A DNA stretch of 64,000 nucleotides from Limnomonas spitsbergensis (taxonomy: Eukaryota > Chlorophyta > Chlorophyceae > Chlamydomonadales), in NCBI GenBank assembly GCA_037349105.1, contig JAYJMM010000076.1, positions 186,001-250,000 of the forward strand. The letters run 5' to 3'. The translations under genes were made by a program, and so were the position numbers. This document shows positions 30,001 to 44,668 of the stretch, piece by piece. The notes beneath the pieces were generated by a model. That model made no database searches. It worked only from the letters and a program-made list of their open reading frames with translations, and was not told the DNA's origin. Within the stretch, counting starts at the first letter, position 1. Every line of letters begins with the position of its first letter.

Positions 30001-33000
30001 GTTCCCTTCACCTTCACGTCCCTGCGGGGTGTGGTCTTTCTTATTCTTTCCCTTCATTGCGATGCACATGCCGGACTGTTCCCTTCACCTTCACGTCCCT
30101 GCGGGGTGTGGTCTTTCTTATTCTTTCCCTTCATTGCGATGCACATGCCGGACTGTTCCCTTAAACTTCACGTCCCTGCGGGGTGTGGTCTTTCTTATTC
30201 TTTCCCTTCATTGTGATGCACATGCCGGACTGTTCCCTTCACCTTCACGTCCCTGCGGGGTGTGGTCTTTCATATTCTTTCCCTTCATTGCGATGCACAT
30301 GCCGGACTGTTCCCTTCACCTTCACGTCCCTGCGGGGTGTGGTCTTTCTTATTCTGTCCCTTCATTGCGATGCACATGCCGGACTGTTCCCTTCACCTTC
30401 ACGTCCCTGCGGGGTGTGGTCTTTCATATTCTTTCCCTTCATTGCGATGCACATGCCGGACTGTTCCCTTCACCTTCACGTCCCTGCGGGGTGTGGTCTT
30501 TCATATTCTTTCCCTTCATTGCGATGCACATGCCGGACTGTTCCCTTCACCTTCACGTCCCTGCGGGGTGTGGTCTTTCTTATTCTTTCCCTTCATTGTG
30601 ATGCACATGTCGGACTGTTCCCTTCACCTTCACGTCCCTGCAGGGTGTGGTCTTTCTTATTCTGTCCCTTCATTGCGATGCACATGCTGGACTGTTCGCT
30701 TCACCTTCACGTCCCTGCGGGGTGTGGTCTTTCATATTCTTTCCCTTCATTGCGATGCACATGCCGGACTGTTCCCTTCACCTTCACGTCCCTGCGGGGT
30801 GTGGTCTTTCTTATTCTGTCCCTTCATTGCGATGCACATGCCGGACTGTTCCCTTCACCTTCACGTCCCTGCAGGGTGTGGTCTTTCATATTCTTTCCCT
30901 TCATTGTGATGCACATGCCGGACTGTTCCCTTCACCTTCACGTCCCTGCGGGGTGTGGTCTTTCTTATTCTTTCCCTTCATTGCGATGCACATGCCGGAC
31001 TGTTCCCTTCACCTTCACGTCCCTGCGGGGTGTGGTCTTTTATATTCTTTCCCTTCATTGCGATGCACATGCCGGACTGTTCCCTTCACCTTCACGTCCC
31101 TGCGGGGTGTGGTCTTTCTTGTTCTTTCCCTTCATTGCGATGCACATGCCGGACTGTTCCCTTCACCTTCACGTCCCTGCGGGGTGTGGTCTTTCATATT
31201 CTTTCCCTTCATTGCGATGCACATGTCGGACTGTTCCCTTCACCTTCACGTCCCTGCGGGGTGTGGTCTTTCATATTCTTTCCCTTCATTGCGATGCACA
31301 TGCCGGACTGTTCCCTTCACCTTCACGTCCCTGCGGGGTGTGGTCTTTCTTGTTCTTTCCCTTCATTGCGATGCACATGCCGGACTGTTCCCTTCACCTT
31401 CACGTCCCTGCGGGGTGTGGTCTTTCATATTCTTTCCCTTCATTGCGATGCACATGCCGGACTGTTCCCTTCACCTTCACGTCCCTGAGGGGTGTGGTCT
31501 TTCTTATTCTTTCCCTTCATTGCGATGCACATGCTGGACTGTTCCCTTCACCTTCACGTCCCTGCGGGGTGTGGTCTTTCATATTCTTTCCCTTCATTGT
31601 GATGCACATGCCGGACTGTTCCCTTCACCTTCACGTCCCTGCGGGGTGTGGTCTTTCTTATTCTTTCCCTTCATTGCGATGCACATGCCGGACTGTTCCC
31701 TTCACCTTCACGTCCCTGCGGGGTGTGGTCTTTCTTATTCTTTCCCTTCATTGCGATGCACATGCCGGACTGTTCCCTTCACCTTCACGTCCCTGCGGGG
31801 TGTGGTCTTTCATATTCTTTCCCTTCATTGCGATGCACATGCCGGACTGTTCCCTTCACCTTCACGTCCCTGCGGGGTGTGGTCTTTCTTATTCTTTCCC
31901 TTCATTGCGATGCACATGCGGACTGTTCCCTTCACCTTCACGTCCCTGCGGGGTGTGGTCTTTCTTATTCTTTCCCTTCATTGCGATGCACATGCCGGAC
32001 TGTTCCCTTAAACTTCACGTCCCTGCGGGGTGTGGTCTTTCTTATTCTTTCCCTTCATTGCGATGCACATGCCGGACTGTTCCCTTCACCTTCACGTCCC
32101 TGCGGGGTGTGGTCTTTCTTGTTCTTTCCCTTCATTGCGATGCACATGCCGGACTGTTCCCTTCACCTTCACGTCCCTGCGGGGTGTGGTCTTTCTTATT
32201 CTTTCCCTTCATTGCGATGCACATGCCGGACTGTTCCCTTCACCTTCACGTCCCTGCGGGGTGTGGTCTTTCATATTCTTTCCCTTCATTGCGATGCACA
32301 TGCCGGACTGTTCCCTTCACCTTCACGTCCCTGAGGGGTGTGGTCTTTCTTATACTTTCCCTTCATTGCGATGCACATGCTGGACTGTTCCCTTCACCTT
32401 CACGTCCCTGCGGGGTGTGGTCTTTCATATTCTCTCCCTTCATTGTGATGCACATGCCGGACTGTTCCCTTCACCTTCACGTCCCTGCGGGGTGTGGTCT
32501 TTCTTATTCTTTCCCTTCATTGCGATGCACATGCCGGACTGTTCCCTTCACCTTCACGTCCCTGCGGGGTGTGGTCTTTCTTATTCTTTCCCTTCATTGC
32601 GATGCACATGCCGGACTGTTCCCTTAACCTTCACGTCCCTGCGGGGTGTGGTCTTTCTTATTCTTTCCCTTCATTGTGATGCACATGCCGGACTGTTCCC
32701 TTCACCTTCACGTCCCTGCGGGGTGTGGTCTTTCATATTCTTTCCCTTCATTGCGATGCACATGCCGGACTGTTCCCTTCACCTTCACGTCCCTGCGGGG
32801 TGTGGTCTTTCTTATTCTGTCCCTTCATTGCGATGCACATGCCGGACTGTTCCCTTCACCTTCACGTCCCTGCGGGGTGTGGTCTTTCATATTCTTTCCC
32901 TTCATTGCGATGCACATGCCGGACTGTTCCCTTCACCTTCACGTCCCTGCGGGGTGTGGTCTTTCATATTCTTTCCCTTCATTGCGATGCACATGCCGGA

Positions 33001-36000
33001 CTGTTCCCTTCACCTTCACGTCCCTGCGGGGTGTGGTCTTTCTTATTCTTTCCCTTCATTGTGATGCACATGTCGGACTGTTCCCTTCACCTTCACGTCC
33101 CTGCAGGGTGTGGTCTTTCTTATTCTGTCCCTTCATTGCGATGCACATGCTGGACTGTTCGTTTCACCTTCACGTCCCTGCGGGGTGTGGTCTTTCTTAT
33201 TCTTTCCCTTCATTGCGATGCACATGCCGGACTGTTCCCTTCACCTTCACGTCCCTGCAGGGTGTGGTCTTTCATATTCTTTCCCTTCATTGTGATGCAC
33301 ATGCCGGACTGTTCCCTTCACCTTCACGTCCCTGCGGGGTGTGGTCTTTCTTATTCTTTCCCTTCATTGCGATGCACATGCCGGACTGTTCCCTTCACCT
33401 TCACGTCCCTGCGGGGTGTGGTCTTTCATATTCTTTCCCTTCATTGCGATGCACATGCCGGACTGTTCCCTTCACCTTCACGTCCCTGCGGGGTGTGGTC
33501 TTTCATATTCTTTCCCTTCATTGTGATGCACATGTCGGACTGTTCCCTTCACCTTCACGTCCCTGCGGGGTGTGGTCTTTCTTATTCTTTCCCTTCATTG
33601 CGATGCACATGCTGGACTGTTCCCTTCACCTTCACGTCCCTGCGGGGTGTGGTCTTTCATATTCTGTCCCTTCATTGCGATGCACATGCCGGACTGTTCC
33701 CTTCACCTTCACGTCCCTGCGGGGTGTGGTCTTTCTTATTCTTTCCCTTCATTGCGATGCACATGCCGGACTGTTCCCTTCACCTTCACGTCCCTGCAGG
33801 GTGTGGTCTTTCATATTCTTTCCCTTCATTGTGATGCACATGCCGGACTGTTCCCTTCACCTTCACGTCCCTGCGGGGTGTGGTCTTTCTTATTCTTTCC
33901 CTTCATTGCGATGCACATGCCGGACTGTTCCCTTCACCTTCACGTCCCTGCGGGGTGTGGTCTTTCATATTCTTTCCCTTCATTGCGATGCACATGCCGG
34001 ACTGTTCCCTTCACCTTCACGTCCCTGCGGGGTGTGGTCTTTCATATTCTTTCCCTTCATTGCGATGCACATGCCGGACTGTTCCCTTCACCTTCACGTC
34101 CCTGCGGGGTGTGGTCTTTCATATTCTTTCCCTTCATTGCGATGCACATGCCGGACTGTTCCCTTCACCTTCACGTCCCTGCGGGGTGTGGTCTTTCATA
34201 TTCTTTCCCTTCATTGCGATGCACATGCCGGACTGTTCCCTTCACCTTCACGTCCCTGCGGGGTGTGGTCTTTCTTATTCTTTCCCTTCATTGCGATGCA
34301 CATGCCGGACTGTTCCCTTCACCTTCACGTCCCTGCGGGGTGTGGTCTTTCTTATTCTTTCCCTTCATTGCGATGCACATGCCGGACTGTTCCCTTCACC
34401 TTCACGTCCCTGCGGGGTGTGGTCTTTCTTGTTCTTTCCCTTCATTGCGATGCACATGCCGGACTGTTCCCTTCACCTTCACGTCCCTGCGGGGTGTGGT
34501 CTTTCTTGTTCTTTCCCTTCATTGCGATGCACATGCCGGACTGTTCCCTTCACCTTCACGTCCCTGCGGGGTGTGGTCTTTCATATTCTTTCCCTTCATT
34601 GCGATGCACATGCCGGACTGTTCCCTTCACCTTCACGTCCCTGAGGGGTGTGGTCTTTCTTATACTTTCCCTTCATTGCGATGCACATGCTGGACTGTTC
34701 CCTTCACCTTCACGTCCCTGCGGGGTGTGGTCTTTCATATTCTTTCCCTTCATTGTGATGCACATGCCGGACTGTTCCCTTCACCTTCACGTCCCTGCGG
34801 GGTGTGGTCTTTCTTATTCTTTCCCTTCATTGCGATGCACATGCCGGACTGTTCCCTTCACCTTCACGTCCCTGCGGGGTGTGGTCTTTCTTATTCTTTC
34901 CCTTCATTGCGATGCACATGCCGGACTGTTCCCTTAAACTTCACGTCCCTGCGGGGTGTGGTCTTTCTTATTCTTTCCCTTCATTGTGATGCACATGCCG
35001 GACTGTTCCCTTCACCTTCACGTCCCTGCGGGGTGTGGTCTTTCATATTCTTTCCCTTCATTGCGATGCACATGCCGGACTGTTCCCTTCACCTTCACGT
35101 CCCTGCGGGGTGTGGTCTTTCTTATTCTGTCCCTTCATTGCGATGCACATGCCGGACTGTTCCCTTCACCTTCACGTCCCTGCGGGGTGTGGTCTTTCAT
35201 ATTCTTTCCCTTCATTGCGATGCACATGCCGGACTGTTCCCTTCACCTTCACGTCCCTGCGGGGTGTGGTCTTTCATATTCTTTCCCTTCATTGCGATGC
35301 ACATGCCGGACTGTTCCCTTCACCTTCACGTCCCTGCGGGGTGTGGTCTTTCTTATTCTTTCCCTTCATTGTGATGCACATGTCGGACTGTTCCCTTCAC
35401 CTTCACGTCCCTGCAGGGTGTGGTCTTTCTTATTCTGTCCCTTCATTGCGATGCACATGCTGGACTGTTCGCTTCACCTTCACGTCCCTGCGGGGTGTGG
35501 TCTTTCATATTCTTTCCCTTCATTGCGATGCACATGCCGGACTGTTCCCTTCACCTTCACGTCCCTGCGGGGTGTGGTCTTTCTTATTCTTTCCCTTCAT
35601 TGCGATGCACATGCCGGACTGTTCCCTTCACCTTCACGTCCCTGCGGGGTGTGGTCTTTCATATTCTTTCCCTTCATTGTGATGCACATGCCGGACTGTT
35701 CCCTTCACCTTCACGTCCCTGCGGGGTGTGGTCTTTCTTATTCTTTCCCTTCATTGCGATGCACATGCCGGACTGTTCCCTTCACCTTCACGTCCCTGCG
35801 GGGTGTGGTCTTTCATATTCTTTCCCTTCATTGCGATGCACATGCCGGACTGTTCCCTTCACCTTCACGTCCCTGCGGGGTGTGGTCTTTCATATTCTTT
35901 CCCTTCATTGCGATGCACATGCCGGACTGTTCCCTTCACCTTCACGTCCCTGCGGGGTGTGGTCTTTCTTATTCTTTCCCTTCATTGCGATGCACATGCC

Positions 36001-39000
36001 GGACTGTTCCCTTCACCTTCACGTCCCTGCGGGGTGTGGTCTTTCATATTCTTTCCCTTCATTGCGATGCACATGCCGGACTGTTCCCTTCACCTTCACG
36101 TCCCTGCGGGGTGTGGTCTTTCTTGTTCTTTCCCTTCATTGCGATGCACATGCCGGACTGTTCCCTTCACCTTCACGTCCCTGCGGGGTGTGGTCTTTCA
36201 TATTCTTTCCCTTCATTGCGATGCACATGCCGGACTGTTCCCTTCACCTTCACGTCCCTGCAGGGTGTGGTCTTTCTTATTCTTTCCCTTCATTGCGATG
36301 CACATGCTGGACTGTTCCCTTCACCTTCACGTCCCTGCGGGGTGTGGTCTTTCATATTCTTTCCCTTCATTGCGATGCACATGCCGGACTGTTCCCTTCA
36401 CCTTCACGTCCCTGCGGGGTGTGGTCTTTCTTATTCTTTCCCTTCATTGCGATGCACATGCCGGACTGTTCCCTTCACCTTCACGTCCCTGCAGGGTGTG
36501 GTCTTTCATATTCTTTCCCTTCATTGTGATGCACATGCCGGACTGTTCCCTTCACCTTCACGTCCCTGCGGGGTGTGGTCTTTCTTATTCTTTCCCTTCA
36601 TTGCGATGCACATGCCGGACTGTTCCCTTCACCTTCACGTCCCTGCGGGGTGTGGTCTTTCATATTCTTTCCCTTCATTGCGATGCACATGCCGGACTGT
36701 TCCCTTCACCTTCACGTCCCTGCGGGGTGTGGTCTTTCATATTCTTTCCCTTCATTGCGATGCACATGCCGGACTGTTCCCTTCACCTTCACGTCCCTGC
36801 GGGGTGTGGTCTTTCTATTCTTTCCCTTCATTGCGATGCACATGCCGGACTGTTCCCTTCACCTTCACGTCCCTGCGGGGTGTGGTCTTTCATATTCTTT
36901 CCCTTCATTGTGATGCACATGCCGGACTGTTCCCTTCACCTTCACGTCCCTGCGGGGTGTGGTCTTTCATTATTCTTTCCCTTCATTGCGATGCACATGC
37001 CGGACTGTTCCCTTCACCTTCACGTCCCTGCGGGGTGTGGTCTTTCTTATTCTTTCCCTTCATTGCGATGCACATGCCGGACTGTTCCCTTCACCTTCAC
37101 GTCCCTGCGGGGTGTGGTCTTTCTTATTCTTTCCCTTCATTGCGATGCACATGCCGGACTGTTCCCTTCACCTTCACGTCCCTGCGGGGTGTGGTCTTTC
37201 ATATTCTTTCCCTTCATTGCGATGCACATGCCGGACTGTTCCCTTCACCTTCACGTCCCTGCGGGGTGTGGTCTTTCTTATTCTTTCCCTTCATTGCGAT
37301 GCACATGCCGGACTGTTCCCTTCACCTTCACGTCCCTGCGGGGTGTGGTCTTTCTTATTCTTTCCCTTCATTGCGATGCACATGCCGGACTGTTCCCTTC
37401 ACCTTCACGTCCCTGCGGGGTGTGGTCTTTCATATTCTTTCCCTTCATTGCGATGCACATGCCGGACTGTTCCCTTCACCTTCACGTCCCTGCGGGGTGT
37501 GGTCTTTCTTATTCTTTCCCTTCATTGCGATGCACATGCCGGACTGTTCCCTTCACCTTCACGTCCCTGCGGGGTGTGGTCTTTCTTATTCTTTCCCTTC
37601 ATTGCGATGCACATGCCGGACTGTTCCCTTCACCTTCACGTCCCTGCGGGGTGTGGTCTTTCATATTCTTTCCCTTCATTGCGATGCACATGCCGGACTG
37701 TTCCCTTCACCTTCACGTCCCTGCGGGGTGTGGTCTTTCATTATTCTTTCCCTTCATTGCGATGCACATGCCGGACTGTTCCCTTCACCTTCACGTCCCT
37801 GCGGGGTGTGGTCTTTCATTATTCTTTCCCTTCATTGCGATGCACATGCCGGACTGTTCCCTTCACCTTCACGTCCCTGCGGGGTGTGGTCTTTCATTAT
37901 TCTTTCCCTTCATTGCGATGCACATGCCGGACTGTTCCCTTCACCTTCACGTCCCTGCGGGGTGTGGTCTTTCATATTCTTTCCCTTCATTGCGATGCAC
38001 ATGCCGGACTGTTCCCTTCACCTTCACGTCCCTGCGGGGTGTGGTCTTTCTTATTCTTTCCCTTCATTGCGATGCACATGCCGGACTGTTCCCTTCACCT
38101 TCACGTCCCTGCGGGGTGTGGTCTTTCATATTCTTTCCCTTCATTGCGATGCACATGCCGGACTGTTCCCTTCACCTTCACGTCCCTGCGGGGTGTGGTC
38201 TTTCTATTCTTTCCCTTCATTGCGATGCACATGCCGGACTGTTCCCTTCACCTTCACGTCCCTGCGGGGTTGTGGTCTTTCATATTCTTTCCCTTCATTG
38301 CGATGCACATGCCGGACTGTTCCCTTCACCTTCACGTCCCTGCGGGGTGTGGTCTTTTCTATTCTTTCCCTTCATTGCGATGCACATGCCGGACTGTTCC
38401 CTTCACCTTCACGTCCCTGCGGGGTGTGGTCTTTCATATTCTTTCCCTTCATTGCGATGCACATGCCGGACTGTTCCCTTCACCTTCACGTCCCTGCGGG
38501 GTGTGGTCTTTCTTATTCTTTCCCTTCATTGTGATGCACATGCCGGACTGTTCCCTTCACCTTCACGTCCCTGCGGGGTGTGGTCTTTCTTATTCTTTCC
38601 CTTCATTGCGATGCACATGCCGGACTGTTCCCTTCACCTTCACGTCCCTGCGGGGTGTGGTCTTTCATATTCTTTCCCTTCATTGCGATGCACATGCCGG
38701 ACTGTTCCCTTCACCTTCACGTCCCTGCGGGGTGTGGTCTTTCTTATTCTTTCCCTTCATTGCGATGCACATGCCGGACTGTTCCCTTCACCTTCACGTC
38801 CCTGCGGGGTGTGGTCTTTCATATTCTTTCCCTTCATTGCGATGCACATGCCGGACTGTTCCCTTCACCTTCACGTCCCTGCGGGGTGTGGTCTTTCATT
38901 ATTCTTTCCCTTCATTGCGATGCACATGCCGGACTGTTCCCTTCACCTTCACGTCCCTGCGGGGTGTGGTCTTTCTTATTCTTTCCCTTCATTGCGATGC

Positions 39001-42000
39001 ACATGCCGGACTGTTCCCTTCACCTTCACGTCCCTGCGGGGTGTGGTCTTTCATATTCTTTCCCTTCATTGCGATGCACATGCCGGACTGTTCCCTTCAC
39101 CTTCACGTCCCCTGCGGGGTGTGGTCTTTCTTATTCTTTCCCTTCATTGCGATGCACATGCCGGACTGTTCCCTTCACCTTCACGTCCCTGCGGGGTGTG
39201 GTCTTTCATTATTCTTTCCCTTCATTGCGATGCACATGCCGGACTGTTCCCTTCACCTTCACGTCCCTGCGGGGTGTGGTCTTTCATATTCTTTCCCTTC
39301 ATTGCGATGCACATGCCGGACTGTTCCCTTCACCTTCACGTCCCTGCGGGGTGTGGTCTTTCATATTCTTTCCCTTCATTGCGATGCACATGCCGGACTG
39401 TTCCCTTCACCTTCACGTCCCTGCGGGTGTGGTCTTTCATATTTCTTTCCCTTCATTGCGATGCACATGCCGGACTGTTCCCTTCACCTTCACGTCCCTG
39501 CGGGGTGTGGTCTTTCATTATTCTTTCCCTTCATTGCGATGCACATGCCGGACTGTTCCCTTCACCTTCACGTCCCTGCGGGGTGTGGTCTTTCATATTC
39601 TTTCCCTTCATTGCGATGCACATGCCGGACTGTTCCCTTCACCTTCACGTCCCTGCGGGTGTGTGGTCTTTCTTATTCTTTCCCTTCATTGCGATGCACA
39701 TGCCGGACTGTTCCCTTCACCTTCACGTCCCTGCGGGTGTGGTCTTTCTTATTCTTTCCCTTCATTGCGATGCACATGCCGGACTGTTCCCTTCACCTTC
39801 ACGTCCCTGCGGGGTGTGGTCTTTCATATTCTTTCCCTTCATTGTCGATGCACATGCCGGACTGTTCCCTTCACCTTCACGTCCCTGCGGGGTGTGGTCT
39901 TTCTTATTCTTTCCCTTCATTGCGATGCACATGCTCGGACTGTTTCCCTTCACCTTCACGTCCCTGCGGGGTGTGGTCTTTCATATTCTTTCCCTTCATT
40001 GCGATGCACATGCCGGACTGTTCCCTTCACCTTCACGTCCCTGCGGGGTGTGGTCTTTCATTATTCTTTCCCTTCATTGCGATGCACATGCCGGACTGTT
40101 CCCTTCACCTTCACGTCCCTGCGGGGTGTGGTCTTTCATATTCTTTCCCTTCATTGCGATGCACATGCCGGACTGTTCCCTTCACCTTCACGTCCCTGCG
40201 GGGTGTGGTCTTTCTTATTCTTTCCCTTCATTGCGATGCACATGCCGGACTGTTCCCTTCACCTTCACGTCCCTGCGGGGTGTGGTCTTTCATATTCTTT
40301 CCCTTCATTGCGATGCACATGCCGGACTGTTCCCTTCACCTTCACGTCCCTGCGGGGTGTGGTCTTTCTTATTCTTTCCCTTCATTGCGATGCACATGCC
40401 GGACTGTTCCCTTAACCTTCACGTCCCTGCGGGGTGTGGTCTTTCTTATTCTTTCCCTTCATTGCGATGCACATGCCGGACTGTTCCCTTCACCTTCACG
40501 TCCCTGCGGGGTGTGGTCTTTCTTGTTCTTTCCCTTCATTGCGATGCACATGCCGGACTGTTCCCTTCACCTTCACGTCCCTGCGGGGTGTGGTCTTTCT
40601 TATTCTTTCCCTTCATTGTGATGCACATGCCGGACTGTTCCCTTCACCTTCACGTCCCTGCGGGGTGTGGTCTTTCTTGTTCTTTCCCTTCATTGCGATG
40701 CACATGCCGGACTGTTCCCTTCACCTTCACGTCCCTGCGGGGTGTGGTCTTTCTTATTCTTTCCCTTCATTGCGATGCACATGCCGGACTGTTCCCTTCA
40801 CCTTCACGTCCCTGAGGGGTGTGGTCTTTCTTATACTTTCCCTTCATTGCGATGCACATGCTGGACTGTTCCCTTCACCTTCACGTCCCTGCGGGGTGTG
40901 GTCTTTCATATTCTTTCCCTTCATTGTGATGCACATGCCGGACTGTTCCCTTCACCTTCACGTCCCTGCGGGGTGTGGTCTTTCTTATTCTTTCCCTTCA
41001 TTGCGATGCACATGCCGGACTGTTCCCTTCACCTTCACGTCCCTGCGGGGTGTGGTCTTTCATATTCTTTCCCTTCATTGCGATGCACATGCCGGACTGT
41101 TCCCTTCACCTTCACGTCCCTGCGGGGTGTGGTCTTTCTTATTCTTTCCCTTCATTGCGATGCACATGCCGGACTGTTCCCTTCACCTTCACGTCCCTGC
41201 GGGGTGTGGTCTTTCATATTCTTTCCCTTCATTGCGATGCACATGCCGGACTGTTCCCTTCACCTTCACGTCCCTGCGGGGTGTGGTCTTTCTTATTCTG
41301 TCCCTTCATTGCGATGCACATGCCGGACTGTTCCCTTAACCTTCACGTCCCTGCGGGGTGTGGTCTTTCATATTCTTTCCCTTCATTGCGATGCACATGC
41401 CGGACTGTTCCGTTCACCTTCACGTCCCTGTGGGGTGTGGTCTTTCTTATTCTTTCCCTTCATTGCGATGCACATGCCGGACTGTTCCCTTCACCTTCAC
41501 GTCCCTGCGGGGTGTGGTCTTTCTTATTCTTTCCCTTCATTGCGATGCACATGCCGGACTGTTCCCTTCACCTTCACGTCCCTGCGGGGTGTGGTCTTTC
41601 TTATTCTTTCCCTTCATTGCGATGCACATGCCGGACTGTTCCCTTCACCTTCACGTCCCTGCGGGGTGTGGTCTTTCTTATTCTTTCCCTTTATTGTGAT
41701 GCACATGCCGGACTGTTCCCTTCACCTTCACGTCCCTGCGGGGTGTGGTCTTTCTTGTTCTTTCCCTTCATTGCGATGCACATGCCGGACTGTTCCCTTC
41801 ACCTTCACGTCCCTGCGGGGTGTGGTCTTTCATATTCTTTCCCTTCCTTGTGATGCACATGCCGGACTGTTCCCTTCACCTTCACGTCCCTGCGGGGTGT
41901 GGTCTTTCTTATTCTGTCCCTTCATTGCGATGCACATGCCGGACTGTTCCCTTCACCTTCACGTCCCTGCGGGGTGTGGTCTTTCATATTCTTTCCCTTC

Positions 42001-44632
42001 ATTGCGATGCACATGCCGGACTGTTCCCTTCACCTTCACGTCCCTGCGGGGTGTGGTCTTTCTTATTCTGTCCCTTCATTGCGATGCACATGCCGGACTG
42101 TTCCCTTCACCTTCACGTCCCTGCGGGGTGTGGTCTTTCATATTCTTTCCCTTCATTGTGATGCACATGCCGGACTGTTCCCTTCACCTTCACGTCCCTG
42201 CGGGGTGTGGTCTTTCTTATTCTTTCCCTTCATTGTGATGCACATGCCGGACTGTTCCCTTCACCTTCACGTCCCTGCGGGGTGTGGTCTTTCATATTCT
42301 TTCCCTTCATTGTGATGCACATGTCGGACTGTTCCCTTCACCTTCACGTCCCTGCAGGGTGTGGTCTTTCTTATTCTGTCCCTTCATTGCGATGCACATG
42401 CCGGACTGTTCGCTTCACCTTCACGTCCCTGCGGGGTGTGGTCTTTCATATTCTTTCCCTTCATTGCGATGCACATGCCGGACTGTTCCCTTCACCTTCA
42501 CGTCCCTGCGGGGTGTGGTCTTTCTTATTCTTTCCCTTCATTGTGATGCACATGTCGGACTGTTCCCTTCACCTTCACGTCCCTGCAGGGTGTGGTCTTT
42601 CTTATTCTGTCCCTTCATTGCGATGCACATGCCGGACTGTTTGCTTCACCTTCACGTCCCTGCGGGGTGTGGTCTTTCATATTCTTTCCCTTCATTGCGA
42701 TGCACATGCCGGACTGTTCCCTTCACCTTCACGTCCCTGCGGGGTGTGGTCTTTCTTATTCTTTCCCTTCATTGCGATGCACATGCCGGACTGTTCCCTT
42801 CACCTTCACGTCCCTGCGGGGTGTGGTCTTTCATATTCTTTCCCTCCATTGTGATGCACATGCCGGACTGTTCCATTCACCTTCACGTCCCTGCGGGGTG
42901 TGGTCTTTCTTATTCTTTCCCTTCATTGCGATGCACATGCAGGACTGTTCCCTTAACCTTCACATCTCTGCGGGGTGTGGTCTTTCTTATTCTTTCCCTT
43001 CATTGCGATGCACATGCCGGACTTTTCCCTTCACCTTCACGTCCCTGCGGGGTGTGGTCTTTCATATTCTTTCCCTTCATTGCGATGCACATGCCGGACT
43101 GTTCCCTTCACCTTCACGTCCCTGCGGGGTGTGGTCTTTCTTATTCTGTCCCTTCATTGCGATGCACATGCCGGACTGTTCCCTTCACCTTCACGTCCCT
43201 GCGGGGTGTGGTCTTTCTTATTCTTTCCCTTCATTGTGATGCACATGCCGGACTGTTCCCTTCACCTTCACGTCCCTGCGGGGTGTGGTCTTTCTTGTTC
43301 TTTCCCTTCATTGTGATGCACATGCCGGACTGTTCCCTTCACCTTCACGTCCCTGCGGGGTGTGGTCTTTCTTATTCTTTCCCTTCATTGTGATGCACAT
43401 GCCGGACTGTTCCCTTCACCTTCACGTCCCTGCGGGGTGTGGTCTTTCATATTCTTTCCCTTCATTGTGATGCACATGCCGGACTGTTCCCTTCACCTTC
43501 ACGTCCCTGCGGGGTGTGGTCTTTCTTATTCTGTCCCTTCATTGCGATGCACATGCCGGACTGTTCCCTTCACCTTCACGTCCCTGCGGGGTGTGGTCTT
43601 TCTTGTTCTTTCCCTTCATTGCGATGCACATGCCGGACTGTTCCCTTCACCTTCACGTCCCTGCGGGGTGTGGTCTTTCATATTCTTTCCCTTCATTGCG
43701 ATGCACATGCCGGACTGTTCCCTTCACCTTCACGTCCCTGCGGGGTGTGGTCTTTCTTATTCTTTCCCTTCATTGCGATGCACATGCCGGACTGTTCCCT
43801 TCACCTTCATGTCCCTGCGGGGTGTGGTCTTTCTTATTCTTTCCCTTCATTGCGATGCACATGCCGGACTGTTCCCTTAAACTTCACGTCCCTGCGGGGT
43901 ATGGTCTTTCTTATTCTTTCCCTTCATTGCGATGCACATGCCGGACTGTTCCCTTCACCTTCACGTCCCTGCGGGGTGTGGTCTTTCTTATTCTTTCCCT
44001 TCATTGCGATGCACATGCCGGACTGTTCCCTTCACCTTCATGTCCCTGCGGGGTGTGGTCTTTCTTATTCTTTCCCTTCATTGTGATGCACATGCCGGAC
44101 TGTTCCCTTCACCTTCACGTCCCTGCGGGGTGTGGTCTTTCTTGTTCTTTCCCTTCATTGCGATGCACATGCCGGACTGTTCCCTTCACCTTCACGTCCC
44201 TGAGGGGTGTGGTCTTTCTTTTTCTTTCCCTTCATTGCGATGCACATGCCGGACTGTTCCCTTCACCTTCATGTCCCTGCGGGGTATGGTCTTTCTTATT
44301 CTTTCCCTTCATTGCGATGCTTATGCTGGACTGTTCCCTTCACCTTCACGTCCCTGCGGGGTATGGTCTTTCTTATTCTTTCCATTCATTGCGATGCTAA
44401 TGCCGGACTGTTCCCTTAACCTTCACGTCCCTGCGGGGTGTGGTCTTTCTTATATTTTCCCTTCATTGCGTTGCACACTGTTAGCCACTGCGAAAGCAGC
44501 TTGCCCCCACCCCCCCCACCCCCCCCAGCTTGCCCCCACCCCCCCCCCAAAAAACGACGTAGCCCACTCCCTTCCCACTTCTGAGAACTGCTTAGGTATC
44601 CTCCCCTGAAGACTGCTTAGCCCTTTCAATAT

Positions 44633-44668
<36 letters not shown>

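Noticed and set aside
24306..44609. Very long plus-strand open frames (up to about 1,700 codons)
   Set aside because: They are translations of the 77-bp satellite in all three frames, without leader, domain or codon bias. The absence of stops is a property of the unit.
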